Of a DNA stretch of 64,000 bases, positions 43,625 to 55,919 are shown one piece after another. Every line of letters starts with the position of its first letter. Position 1 is the first letter of the stretch. The position numbers and the translations under genes are program-made. Source of the DNA: Malus domestica (taxonomy: Eukaryota; Streptophyta; Magnoliopsida; Rosales; Rosaceae); contig NC_091671.1 of NCBI RefSeq assembly GCF_042453785.1, positions 40,814,501 through 40,878,500 on the forward strand, given 5' to 3'. The notes under the pieces were generated by a model. That model was not told the origin of the DNA. It saw only the letters and a program-made list of their open reading frames with translations, and ran no database searches.

Positions 43625-44634
43625 TTTACCATCACATCTATTTTTCTCATTCCACCAAGCTCGATCTTGAGACACTAAACATTGTAGTTTGGAGAGTGAA
43701 CAAAAATGTTTACTAATCCACCGCAATCATAATCAAAATAAGGAGTTGGTATTTGTAGACATACTATAACTATTCATGTACACGCTAACTATAAAAAAGA
43801 CGAAACGCAACTGGAGCCCATACAAACTAAGAAATTGATATGTTAACTTTGGGTTTGAAGGAGCGGGTATTCTGACTTAGAAACATCAAACACGCCATTA
43901 AGAATTAATTATGACCTTGCTCGATTTCTCTAACTCTTTTGCCCATTGTGCACGTACATTTTCTATGGTCGTAGATCTCAATGGCAAGGCTGAAAATGAG
44001 TGGCCGAATGAGCTCCCATCGAATCCCGAAAACAACATTTGTGACACTGGAGTGATGAGTAGGGGAATCTAAGGGTACAACAAAGTGAATCAAATATGTA
44101 ATATTTGATGTAACAGAAAACGTTATAGTGCGAATACAAATTGGTACATATAATTAGCATGGGTATATTTAGCAAAATAAAAAATAGGTACATATAAATA
44201 AAAATAAATATAGGTACAAATACAAATAAAACTTTATAAAATATAGGCACAAAAAGAAATTAATATATGGGTACAAATTAAAACTGAAAAGAAAATTAAT
44301 ACGGGTACAAACTAAAAATAAAATATATGATAAAAAATTTAGGTATAAATATAAATATACTAATTGTAACATTTTTAACATTAAATGAATATATTTACAA
44401 AATAAAAATATTTTATTATTAAAATAATTAATGATGTTACTAATATAAAGGATTTTGATCAAAAATTAAAAATGAATAAGGTTTTAATAAATGAAATAGC
44501 AAAAGGAAGGATAGACCTAATTTCTCATAAAAAAAATTGTTCTTAAAAAAATAAACATCTTTCTCTCACTAAAGGTCACATCTTTCTCTATTTTTCTCTT
44601 TAAAGGTCACATCTTTCCCTGGCTGACTCTCACC
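43625..44634 (+). repeat. Array unit 0 (3' part only)
   Basis: It matches the second halves of the following units (from about 47225 and 56265 onwards). Landmarks are CATCACATCTATTTTTCTCA, ACTATAACTATTCATGTACAC, GAAGGAGCGGGTATTCTGAC and then the GGTACAAAT-rich AT stretch, ending at the first ~510-bp repeat. It marks the left edge of the tandem array. Confidence 0.85.
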
Positions 44635-46165
44635 CAAGGTCTAAAATATCGATGATATCGAAAATATCGGTAGTCCAAAAATACGGAAATTTCGATGAAA
44701 ACATCGAGATATTATCGATGTCGATAAAAATTGAATAAAAACCACGGAAATTGTAAGAAAAACTTGGAAATTTTTATTGAAACTTTGCAGGATGTTTATT
44801 TAGTCAATTATCTATCAGTTTATCACAAAAAATTGGAAGAAAATGCATTGCATGATGGATTTAACTGATTTAAGTTGATTATACAACGAGCTGTCAAACA
44901 TTGTGAGTGTAGAAAATATGTAGTAATTAATGAAAGAAGTTTAAACACACCATAATCATTTATATATAATGAATTAGTACAATATTTTACACTTTATACA
45001 TTGCATGGTAAGATACATGAGTGACTTAGTACCACATAAAGTTCCTATCAAGGTCTAAAATATCGATGATATCGGAAATATCAGTAGTTCAAAAACACGA
45101 AAATTTCGATGGAAATATCGAGATAATATCGATATTTTAGACCTTGTTCTCACCCAAGTTCTAAAATATCGATGATATCGGAAATATCAGTAGTTCAAAA
45201 ATACGGAAATTTCGATGGAAATATCGCGATATTATTGATGTTGATAAAAATTGAATAAAAACCACGGAAATTGTAAGAAAAACTTGGAAATTTTTATTGA
45301 AACTTTGCAGGATGTTTATTTAGTCAATTATCTATTAGTTTATCACAAAATATTGAACGGAAATGCATTGCATGATGGATTTAACTGATTTAAGTTGATT
45401 ATATAACGAGCTGGCAAACATTGTGAGTGTAGAAAATATGTAGTAATTAATTAAAGAATTTTAAACACACCATAATCATTTCTATATAATGAATTAGTAC
45501 AATATTTTACACTTTATACATTGCATGGTAAGATACATGAGTGACTTAGTACCACATAAAGTTCCTATGAAGGTCTAAAATATCGGTAGTCCAAAAACAA
45601 GGAAATTTCGATCGAAATATTAAGATAATATCGATATTTTAGACCTTGTCTCACCAAAGGTCTAAAATATCGATGATATCGGAAATATCGGTAGTCCAAA
45701 AATACAGAAATTTCGATGGAAATATCGGGATATTATCGATGTTGATAAAAATTGAATAAAAACCACGAAAATTGTAAGAAAAACTTGGAAATTTTTATTG
45801 AAACTTTGCAGGATGTTTATTTAGTCAATTATCTATTAGTTTATCACAAAAAATTGGAAAGAAATGCATTGCATGATGGATTTAACTGATTTAAATTGAT
45901 TATATAGCGAGTTGGCAAACATTGTGAGTGTAGAAAATATGTAGTAATTAATGAAAGAAGTTTAAACACACCATAATCATTTATATATAATGAATTAGTA
46001 CAATATTTTACACTTTATACATTGCATGATAAGATACATGAGTGACTTAGTACCACATAAAGTTCCTATGAAGGTCTAAAATATCGATGATATCGGAAAT
46101 ATCGGTAGTCCAAAAACACGAAAATTTCGAAGGAAATATTGAGATAATATCGATATTTTAGACCA
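44635..46165 (+). repeat. ~510-bp repeat block in unit 1 (three copies)
   Basis: Three tandem copies start near 44637, 45157 and 45658. Each starts GGTCTAAAATATCGAT (or GTTCTAAAATATCGAT) and ends ATCGATATTTTAGACC, so the ends are inverted repeats of each other. Inside are AAACTTTGCAGGATGTTTAT, GCATTGCATGATGGATTT and a second internal GGTCTAAAATATCGATGATA about 100 bp from the end. Confidence 0.9.
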
Positions 46166-46249
46166 TCACCTCACTCCCTCTCTCGCTCTTACTCTCACCT
46201 CAATCCCTCTCTCGCGCTCTGACTCTCACCTCACTCCCTCTCTCGCCCA

Positions 46250-46864
46250 ATGTTTCGCTCCGCCGGTAGCGTGTCTCATATCTTTAAAAAACTCAAGGCT
46301 ACTGTAAGAGGCGTAGGCGGAGGCGGTGCCTAAACACCGAATATTAAGGTAGAGCTTAACATTTCGGTGTCCCACCCGAAAAATGTCGTTCGAGTCACCT
46401 CCCACCCCGACAACTAGGAGATGGCGATGAGACTCGCATCTGCTGCTCACCCTGTGAGGGTAGACTTCTTTGACCAGCTAGCCCAGTTCAATTTGATGGT
46501 TGCAACGGGAGAGTTTGCCATGAAAGTCAACCGAGTATTTGTCAAAGTTAAAAAAAGTGGCCTGAACGAAGCTGTGAAAGGCGTTGTGAAAGGTGATGTG
46601 TGCTCTTTCAAGACAAATGCCTGTCTGGATTACTTGCTTGCGGAATCCCAAACACACGTGCTCGAGATGAAATACATCACAGAAATGATCGAGCGTGTTG
46701 CAAAGTATTCCGGGTGTCCTCCTCCTCCCCGTCCTCCAGCATCGTCGTCAAAGGAGGAAGCCAAGTGCAATGGTGGCGGATCAAAAGTCAATGGTGGCGG
46801 AACAAATGATGATGGAGCAAAAGGCAATGGTGGCGGAGACGGAGGGATCCCCCGGAACCTGTGA
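46250..46864 (+). pseudogene. Array gene-family copy 1
   Basis: From ATG 46250 the reading is MFRSAGSVSHIFKKLKATV, a Gly-rich stretch, then TAA where the IR1 copy has CGA. It continues TPNIKVELNISVSHPKNVV, then TAG after SHPDN. The remainder (46421-46864) is open for 147 codons: RVDFFDQLAQFNLMVATGEF, KKSGLNEAVKGVVKGD, EMKYITEMIERVAKY, CPPPPRPP and a Gly/Asn tail. A leader with CTCACTCCCTCTCTCGC precedes the ATG. The N-terminus could be a targeting helix. The family is unknown to me. This is the least damaged array copy, with two early stops. Confidence 0.7.
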
Positions 46865-48254
46865 TTTTTTTTTACTAAGTATTGACTGTCATTACCCTTA
46901 CTTGTTCTGTGCTAAAAACCAAAAAAGTTGTTAGACTTGATCGTGGGCGGAGCATAGAGAGAATGACACCAACTGTCATTTTTGGGAAATTTAAATTTAT
47001 GATGATCTTTTTTTTTTTGTATTTATTCTGATCAAGGTAAAATAACTGCAACTATAATAAGACAAATCCACCAACTCACTTTTGATTTCCTTATGCTACA
47101 AGAATAGAAATCACAATTTGACAAATAAAAAGTTCATTAAAATTTTGAAGAAGAAGAAAAAAAAAAACAAAAAAAAAAAATCTTCCTCGGAATCGCTTAG
47201 GTACAGCAACGTATTCGACATGAATCACCATCACATCTATTTTTCTCATTCCACCAAGCTCGATCGTGAGACACTAAACATTGTAGTTTGGACAGTGAAC
47301 AAAAATGTTTACTAATCCACCGCAATCATAATCAAAACAAGGAGTTAGTATTTGTAGACATACTATAACTATTCATGTACACACTAACTATAAAAAAGAC
47401 GAAACGCGACTGGAGCCCATACAAACTAATAAATTGATCTGTTAATTTTGGGTTTGAAGGAGCGGGTATTCTGACTCAGAAACATCAAACACGCCATTAA
47501 GAATTAATTATGACCTTGCTCGATTTCTCTAACTCTTTTGCCCATTGTGCACGTACATTTTCTATGGCTGTAGGATCTTAATGGCAAGGCTGAAAATGAG
47601 TGGTCGGATGAGCTCCCATTGAATCTCGAAAACAACATTTGCGACACTGGAGTGATGAATAGGGGAATCTAAGGGTACAACAAAGTGCATCAAAGAATGT
47701 AATATTTGATGTAACAGAAAACGTTATAGTGCGAATACAAATTGGTACATATAATTAGCATGGGTATATTTAGCAAAATAAAAAATTGGTACATATAAAT
47801 AAAAATAAATATAGGTACAAATACAAATAAAACTTTATAAAATATAGGCACAAAAAGAAATTAATATATGGGTACAAATTAAAACTGAAAAGAAAATTAA
47901 TACGGGTACAAACTAAAAATAAAATATATGATAAAAAATTTAGGTATAAATATAAATATACTAATTGTAACATTTTTAACATTAAATGAATATATTTACA
48001 AAATAAAAATATTTTATTATTAAAATAATTAATGATGTTACTAATATAAAGGATTTTGATCAAAAATTAAAAATGAATAAGGTTTTAATAAATGAAATAG
48101 CAAAAGGAAGGATAGACCTAATTTCTCATAAAAAAAATTGTTCTTAAAAAAATAAACATCTTTCTCTCACTAAAGGTCACATCTTTCTCTATTTTTCTCT
48201 TTAAAGGTCACATCTTTCCCTGGCTGACTCTCACCCAAGGTCTAAAATATCGAT
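46865..48254 (+). repeat. Array unit 1, 3' part
   Basis: It runs from the end of the gene copy through a poly(A) tract at 47155-47181 and the AT-rich GGTACAAAT stretch to the start of the next ~510-bp repeat, GGTCTAAAATATCGAT at 48239, where the LINE/LARD composite has inserted. It is nearly identical to 55920-57290 and 59500-60536. Several overlapping AT-rich ORFs (for example 47770-48063, minus) are recurrent by-products of low complexity. Confidence 0.85.
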
Positions 48255-48876
48255 ACAACAACAACAACAACAACAACAACAAAGCCTTTTCCCACTAAGT
48301 GGGGTCGGCTATATGAATCCTAGAACGCCATTGCGCTCATTTGTGTCATGTCCTCCGTTAAATCCAAGTACTCAAGTCTTTTCTTAGGGTCTCTTCCAAA
48401 GTTTTCCTAGGTCTTCCTCTACTCCTTCGGCCCTGAACCTCTGTCCCGTAGTCACATTTTCGAACCGGAGCGTCAGTAGGCCTTCTTTGCACATGTCCAA
48501 ACCACCGGAACCGATTTTCTCTCATATTTCCTTCAATTTTGGCTACTCCTACTTTACCTCGGATATCCTAATTCCCAATCTTATCCTTTCTCGTGTGCCC
48601 ATACATCCCACGAAGCATCCTCATCTCCGCTACACCCATTTTGTGTACGTTGATGCTTCACCGCCCAACATTCTGTGCCATACAACATCGCTGGCCTTAT
48701 TGCCGTCCTATAAAATTTTCCCTTGAGCTTCAGTGGCCTACGACGGTCACACAACACGCCAGATGCACTCTTACACTTCATCCATCCAGCTTGTATTCTA
48801 TGGTTGAGATCTCCATCTAATTCTCCGTTCTCTTGCAAGATAGATCCTAGGTAGCGAAAACGGTCACTTTTTGTGA
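48255..48876 (-). mobile_element. RTE-type LINE 3' fragment, copy in composite 2
   Basis: It is a near copy of 1657-2261, with a (CAA)n tract at 48255-48281. Minus-strand reading gives SDRFRYLGSILQENGELDGD, LKLKGKFYRTAIRPAMLYG and the later parts with frame breaks. The upstream junction with the LARD-like block is at the same place as in copy 1. The left target is GGTCTAAAATATCGAT of the ~510-bp repeat. Confidence 0.8.
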
Positions 48877-51800
48877 TCTTCGCTAGATTGCTTCGGTCAT
48901 TAGCGTGGATAAGTATATAAATGGATAGAGATAGGAAAGCAAACACAAGATGTACGTGGTTCACCCAGATTGGCTACGTCCACGGAATAGAGGAGTTCTC
49001 TTTAATTGTGAAGGGTTTACACAAGTACATAGGTTCAAGCTCTCCTTTAGTGAGTACAAATGAATGATTTAGTACAAATGACATTAGGAAATATTGTGGG
49101 AGAATGATCTCGTAGCCACGAAACTTCTAAGTACCGGAGTGTGGTATCGTCTTGACTTGCCTTATCTGTCTCATAGGTAGATGTGGCATCTTCTCTGGAA
49201 GTACTCTTCCTCCATCCAGGGGTGGTATCTGTAACTGGTGGAGATGCACAAGGTAATGTATCAATTTCACTTGAAGCTTACTTGTAGTTTCATGCTTGGT
49301 CAAGCGAGATACAAACCATGTAGTAGGAGTCCCCCAAGTTGCCGAGCTGGGGGATCTGCTGAAAGAGGTGACAGACAAGGTAAGCAATTAGAGCTCCGGC
49401 TGATTGTTCACATTCTCCCTATCTTGCAGGCAGCATGAAGGATAAAGAGAAGAAAAATGAGGAGAGATGATATGGGATACTTTTGCTTTTGAAGAAGTAA
49501 CTTTCCACAGGCTTATTCTTGAACTGGGCTGGAGGGTTTTCTGGTTTCCTCCAGAGTATAAGGCCGACTGAAGAATTTGAGGGTCAAAACAAGTCCATCA
49601 AATCTAGAGTACGTTCGACCCTGCTGATATGGGATACTTTTGCTTTTGATAGAGTAGTGGATGTATCGGCACGTGTGCTGTTACGCTTGTCTCCACATGC
49701 TTCCTTGTATCCTTCTCACTTGCCATATCTGTTCCTCAGGCAGATGCGGTATCTTCCCTGGAAGCATAAGATGTTGAAGATGAGTACTCGAGAGCAATGC
49801 CAGGTAAGTAATCAGGTAAGGGGTTCCAGGCAGTCAGTTCCTGGCTGGAAGCTTGATTCCAAGTGTTGACTGATTGCTCTCTTTCTCCTTGTCCTGCAAG
49901 TAAGAACAAGGCCAAAGGAAAAGACAGGGAAAAAGCATGATATGAGATACTCTTGCTTTTAACCCTGATGATATGAGATATTCTTGCTCTAGTATAGCTT
50001 GTTTACAGAGGTATTATCGGGGGGAAAGAAAGCTGAATATTTCGAAAGGCTTTGTTGGGAGTGCCCTCTCAGATAAGAGAAAGGGTTGAGCATTTTTGCA
50101 GGTCTGCCTGTCCGTTAGGGATGGAAGTCGACATATATAGGAGTCTCCCTAACATCAAGTAATAATGATATTCCTTTACCCTACTTGGTTATAGCACGGT
50201 AGTGGGAGCTGCCAGCTTCACATGTTTTAACTCTGTCAGAGCACTTTGAAAAAGTGGTTTGTGGTATTTGGAAAGCTGATGTTGCGTGTGAAGATTACAG
50301 ACCTGTCGGGGGTCTGGCTCTCGAGATTCGGAGAACGATGCCTCTTCGATTTTTGAGAAAGCAATCCTGTTGGGGGTCTGGCTCTCGAGATTCGGAGAGC
50401 GGTGTCTCTTCGATTTTTGAGAAAGTAATCATGTTGGGAGTCTGGCTCTCGAGATTCGGAGGGCCGTGCCTCTTCGATTTTGGAGCAAGCAATCTTGTTG
50501 GGAATGTTTTCTCGAATGTGAGTAAAGGTTGGGCATGTTTGCTAGTCTACCTTGCCACGAAGCACAGAGGTTGACACACAGGGACTTTCCAATTATCCAG
50601 CAGTGGTACTGTTCCTTTACCCTCTCTTCGATTTTGAGAAAGTAATCATGTTGGGAGTCTGGCTCTCGAGATTCGGAGGGCGGTGCCTCTTCGATTTTGG
50701 AGCAAGCAATCTTGTTGGGAGTGTTTTCTTGAATGTGAGTAAAGGTTGGGCATGTTTGCTAGTCTACCTTGCCACGAAGCACAAAGGTTGACACACAGGG
50801 ACTTTCCAATTATCCAGCAGTGGTACTGTTCCTTTACCCTCTCTTCGATTTTTGAGAAAGTAATCATGTTGGGAGTCTGGCTCTCGAGATTCGGAGGGCG
50901 GTGCCTCTTCGATTTTGGAGCAAGCAATCTTGTTAGGAGTGTTTTCTCGAATGTGAGTAAAGGTTGGGCATGTTTGCTAGTCTACCTTGCCACGAAGCAC
51001 AGAGGTTGACACACCGGGACTTTCCAATTATCCAGCAGTGGTACTGTTCCTTTACCCTTGTGGGTAATAATATGGTAGCTAGACCTTCAAAATTTATGTG
51101 TCTAAACTTTGTTAGTGTTGTTTCTTTGCAATTCTTTTACCCTTCTTGGTCAGAGCGATGTAGTGGGAGCTGCAAGCTTCACGTGTCTCAACTTTGTCAG
51201 AGAACTTTGGCAAAGTTATCTGTGGTACCCATGAGCTACTGTTGCGTGTGGGAAGTGGGTGATTGAACAGTACGATTCATGTGCTTTCTACTTCGCCAGA
51301 AATCTTCGACAAAATGCCCATAATTTCCGCAAAGCTGAGTGTGCGTGTGACAGGTGCTGACAAGGCTGGAAAAGTAGGTGCCTCTTCGATTTCTGAAATC
51401 GGCCCTCGTGGTCTCTGAGCAGCCCAGCTTTTGAGAAAGCAAGCCTCTTCGATTTCTGAGATCGGCCTTTGTGGTCTTTGAGCAGCCCAGCTTTTGAGAA
51501 AGCAAACACCTCTTCGATTTCTGAGATCGACCCTCGTGGTCTCTGAGCAGCCCAGCTTTTGAGAAAGTAAACGCCTCTTCGATTTCTGAGCAGGCGCCTC
51601 TTCGATTTCTGAAGCTTCGTCGAGTGCAGATTTTTATAGGGGCTGACATTAAGTTCCAAAGCACACTTGAATATCCACCAATAGAAGCTCCATTCTTGCA
51701 CTTCTAAGATCTTGATTTGTTTGACCTCTTCTCTCTTCAACACCTTTGAAAATGTCTGGCCCCTCCGACCGTCGTTTTGACTTGAACCTTGTTGAAGAGG

Positions 51801-52654
51801 CAGCCCCGCCTTCTCCAGACAACATATGGCGCCCATCCTTCGTCTCCCCTACTGGTCCTCTTACCGTTGGGGATTCCGTGATGAAGAATGATATGACCGC
51901 TGCGGTAATGGCCAGGAACCTTCTCACTCCCAAAGATAACAGACTACTTTCCAAACGGTCTGATGAGTTGTCTGTTAAGGATTCTCTGGCTCTCAGTGTT
52001 CAGTGTGCAGGTTCTGTGTCTAATATGGCCCAACGCCTATTTGCTCGAACCCGCCAAGTTGAATCATTGGCGGCTGAAGTGATGAGTTTCAAACAGGAGA
52101 TTAGAGGGCTCAAGCATGAGAATAAACAGTTGCACCGGCTCGCACATGACTATGCTACAAACATGAAGAGGAAGCTTGACCAGATGAAGGAATCTGATGG
52201 TCAGGTTTTACTTGATCATCAGAGATTTGTGGGTTTGTTCCAAAGGCATTTATTGCCTTCGTCTTCTGGGGCTGTACCGCGTAATGAAGCTCCAAATGAT
52301 CAATCTCTGATGCCTCCTCCTTCTAGGGTTTTGTCCAATACTGAGGCTCCGAATGATCCCCCTCCGGTGCCTTCTCTTTCTGGGGCTCTACCGACTGCTG
52401 AGACTTCTCCTAAGCAACCTTTGTGAAGGCTCCCTCTTGTTTGTTTATTTTGACTCAAGTATATGTACATATTTGTAACTTATCGGGGATATCAATAAAT
52501 AAGCTTTCCTTCATTTCAACGTATTGTGTTAAATACACAAAAGCCTTCTTCGCTAAGTTCTTTGAATTTTCTTTTGTTGAAGCTTGTATGTTGAAGCTTT
52601 GTGAGTGGAGCATATAGGTTGAGGTAGTGTTCCCTTAATTTCCCGAGTGAGGAA
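48877..52654 (+). mobile_element. LARD-like block, copy 2
   Basis: It is homologous to 2262-6640 over its whole length but about 0.6 kb shorter, with fewer internal repeats. It ends at CGAGTGAGGAAAA, and the ~510-bp repeat resumes directly (AATACGGAAATTTCG), with about 30 bp of target missing. No second LINE fragment follows, unlike copy 1. Confidence 0.6.
51746..52426 (+). CDS. Repeat-borne 226-residue protein with coiled coil, copy 2
   Basis: This is an open frame of 226 codons, near-identical to 5704-6384. About six residues differ, for example Val/Met in AVxARN, Ala/Ser in DELxVKD and Leu/Phe in VMSxKQEI. The coiled-coil segment and the Pro/Ser-rich tail are the same. No known catalytic motif is present. 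Keeping the frame open in two diverged copies is weak evidence for past function of the protein within the element. Confidence 0.6.
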   Translation: MKMSGPSDRRFDLNLVEEAAPPSPDNIWRPSFVSPTGPLTVGDSVMKNDMTAAVMARNLLTPKDNRLLSKRSDELSVKDSLALSVQCAGSVSNMAQRLFARTRQVESLAAEVMSFKQEIRGLKHENKQLHRLAHDYATNMKRKLDQMKESDGQVLLDHQRFVGLFQRHLLPSSSGAVPRNEAPNDQSLMPPPSRVLSNTEAPNDPPPVPSLSGALPTAETSPKQPL

Positions 52655-55205
52655 AATACGGAAATACGGAAATTTCGATGAAAATATCGAGATATTATCG
52701 ATGTCGATAAAAATTGAATAAAAACCACGGAAATTGTAAGAAAAACTTGGAAATTTTTATTGAAACTTTGCAGGATGTTTATTTAGTCAATTATCTATCA
52801 ATTTATCAAAAACAATTGGAAGAAAATGCATTGCATGATAGATTTAACTGATTTAAGTTGATTATACAACGAGCTGTCAAACATTGTGAGTGTAGAAAAT
52901 ATGTAGTAATTAATGAAAGAAGTTTAAACACACCATAATCATTTATATATAATGAATTAGTACAATATTTTACACTTTATACATTGCATGGTAAGATACA
53001 TGAGTGACTTAGTACCACATAAAGTTCCTATCAAGGTCTAAAATATCGATGATATCGGAAATATCAGTAGTTCAAAAACACGAAAATTTCGATGGAAATA
53101 TCGGGATAATATCGATATTTTAGACCTTGTTCTCACCCAAGTTCTAAAATATCGATGATATCGGAAATATCAGTAGTTCAAAAATACGGAAATTTCGATG
53201 GAAATATCGCAATATTATCGATGTTGATAAAAATTGAATAAAAACCACGGAAATTATAAGAAAAACTTGGAAATTTTTATTGAAACTTTGCAGGATGTTT
53301 ATTTAGTCAATTATCTATTAGTTTATCACAAAATATTGAACAGAAATGCATTGCATGATGGATTTAACTGATTTAAGTTGATTATATAACGAGCTGGCAA
53401 ACATTGTGAGTATAGAAAATATGTAGTAATTAATTAAAGAATTTTAAACACACCATAATCATTTCTATATAATGAATTAGTACAATATTTTACACTTTAT
53501 ACATTGCATGGTAAGATACATGAGTGACTTAGTACCACATAAAGTTCCTATGAAGGTCTAAAATATCGATAATATCAGAAATATCGGTAGTCCAAAAACA
53601 AGGAAATTTCGATCGAAATATTAAGATAATATCGATATTTTAGACCTTGTCTCACCAAAGGTCTAAAATATCGATGATATCGGAAATATCGGTAGTCCAA
53701 AAATACAGAAATTTCAATGGAAATATCGGGATATTATCGATGTTGATAAAAATTGAATAAAAACCACGAAAATTGTAAGATAAACTTGGAAATTTTTATT
53801 AAAACTTTGCAGGATGTTTATTTAGTCAATTATCTATTAGTTTATCACAAAAAATTGGAAGGAAATGCATTGCATGATGGATTTAACTGATTTAAATTGA
53901 TTATATAGCGAGTTGGCAAACATTGTGAGTGTAGAAAATATGTAGTAATTAATGAAAGAAGTTTAAACACACCATAATCATTTATATATAATGAATTAGT
54001 ACAATATTTTACACTTTATACATTGCATGGTAAGATACATGAGTGACTTAGTACCACATAAAGTTCCTATCAAGGTCTAAAATATCGATGATATCGGAAA
54101 TATCAGTAGTTCAAAAACACGAAAATTTCGATGGAAATATCGGGATAATATCGATATTTTAGACCTTGTTCTCACCCAAGTTCTAAACTATCGATGATAT
54201 CGGAAATATCAGTAGTTCAAAAATACGGAAATTTCGATGGAAATATCGCGATATTATCGATGTTGATAAAAATTGAATAAAAACCACGGAAATTATAAGA
54301 AAAACTTGGAAATTTTTATTGAAACTTTGCAGGATGTTTATTTAGTCAATTATCTATTAGTTTATCACAAAATATTGAACAGAAATGCATTGCATGATGG
54401 ATTTAACTGATTTAAGTTGATTATATAACGAGCTGGCAAACATTGTGAGTGTAGAAAATATGTAGTAATTAATTAAAGAATTTTAAACACACCATAATCA
54501 TTTCTATATAATGAATTAGTACAATATTTTACACTTTATACATTGCATGGTAAGATACATGAGTGACTTAGTACCACATAAAGTTCCTATGAAGGTCTAA
54601 AATATCGATAATATCAGAAATATCGGTAGTCCAAAAACAAGGAAATTTCGATCGAAATATTAAGATAATATCGATATTTTAGACCTTGTCTCACCAAAGG
54701 TCTAAAATATCGATGATATCGGAAATATCGGTAGTCCAAAAATACAGAAATTTCGATGGAAATATCGGGATATTATCGATGTTGATAAAAATTGAATAAA
54801 AACCACGAAAATTGTAAGATAAACTTGGAAATTTTTATTAAAACTTTGCAGGATGTTTATTTAGTCAATTATCTATTAGTTTATCACAAAACATTGGAAG
54901 GAAATGCATTGCATGATGGATTTAACTGATTTAAATTGATTATATAGCGAGTTGGCAAACATTGTGAGTGTAGAAAATATGTAGTAATTAATGAAAGAAG
55001 TTTAAACACACCATAATCATTTATATATAATGAATTAGTACAATATTTTACACTTTATACATTGCATGATAAGATACATGAGTGACTTAGTACCACATAA
55101 AGTTCCTATCAAGGTCTAAAATATCGATGATATCGGAAATATCGGTAGTCCAAAAACACGAAAATTTCGAAGGAAATATCGAGATAATATCGATATTTTA
55201 GACCA
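52655..55205 (+). repeat. ~510-bp repeat block in unit 2 (five copies)
   Basis: Tandem copies start near 52655 (partial), 53147, 53657, 54178 and 54687, ending ATCGATATTTTAGACC at 55187-55203. The copies at 53.1 and 54.2 kb are almost identical, as are those at 53.7 and 54.7 kb. A two-copy segment of about 1.03 kb was therefore duplicated recently. Units 1 and 3 have three copies. Confidence 0.9.
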
Positions 55206-55289
55206 TCACCTCACTCCCTCTCTCGCTCTGACTCTCACCTCAATCCCTCTCTCTCGTTCTGACTCTCACCTCACTCCCTCTCTCGCCCA

Positions 55290-55919
55290 ATGTTTCGCTC
55301 TGCCGGTAGCGTGTCTCATATCTTTAAAAAACTCAAGTCTACTGTAAGAGGCGTAGGCGGAGGCGGTGCCTAAACACCGAATGTTAAGGTAGAGCTTAAC
55401 ATTTCGGTGTCCCACCCGAAAAATGTCGTTCGAGTCACCTCCCACCCCGACAACTAGGAGATGGCGATGAGACTCGCAGCTGCTGCTCACCCTGTGAGGG
55501 TAGACTTCTTTGACCAGCTAGCCCAGTTCAATTTGATGGTTGCAACGGGAGAGTTTGCCATGAAAGTCAACCGAGTATTTGTCAAAGTTAAATAGAGTGG
55601 CCTGAACGAAGCTGTGAAAGGCGTTGTGAAAGGTGATGTGTGCTCTTTCAAGACGAATGCCTGTCTGGATTACTTGCTTACGGAATCCCAAACACACTTT
55701 CTCGAGATGAAATACATCACAGAAATGATCGAGCGTGTTGCAAAGTATTTCGGGTGTCCTCCTCCTCCCCGTCCTCCAGCATCGTCGTCAAAGGAGGAAG
55801 CCAAGTGCAATGGTGGCGGAGCAAAAGTCAATGGTGTCGGAACAAACGAAGACGGAGCAAAAGGCAATGGTGGCGGAGACAGAGGGATCCCCCGGAACCT
55901 GTTGATTTTTTTTTACTAA
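55290..55919 (+). pseudogene. Array gene-family copy 2
   Basis: It has the same start as copy 1 (MFRSAGSVSHIFKKLK), the same stop (TAA) after the Gly-rich stretch and the same TAG after SHPDN. It adds a third stop: TAG in KVKxSGLNEAV where copy 1 has AAA. The rest is open (55614-55919). One added T changes the C-terminus after RNL. Clearly dead. It shares its leader and flanks with copies 1 and 3. Confidence 0.7.

Noticed and set aside
44169..44462. Conserved Tyr/Leu/Phe-rich 97-codon ORF repeated at 47770 and 56810
   Set aside because: It is an AT-rich low-complexity frame that recurs because the array unit recurs. It has no leader, no motif and no conserved codon pattern.
48255..52654. A complete LTR retrotransposon
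   Set aside because: No matching LTR pair, primer-binding site or pol coding region could be found, so only a LARD-like block is claimed.
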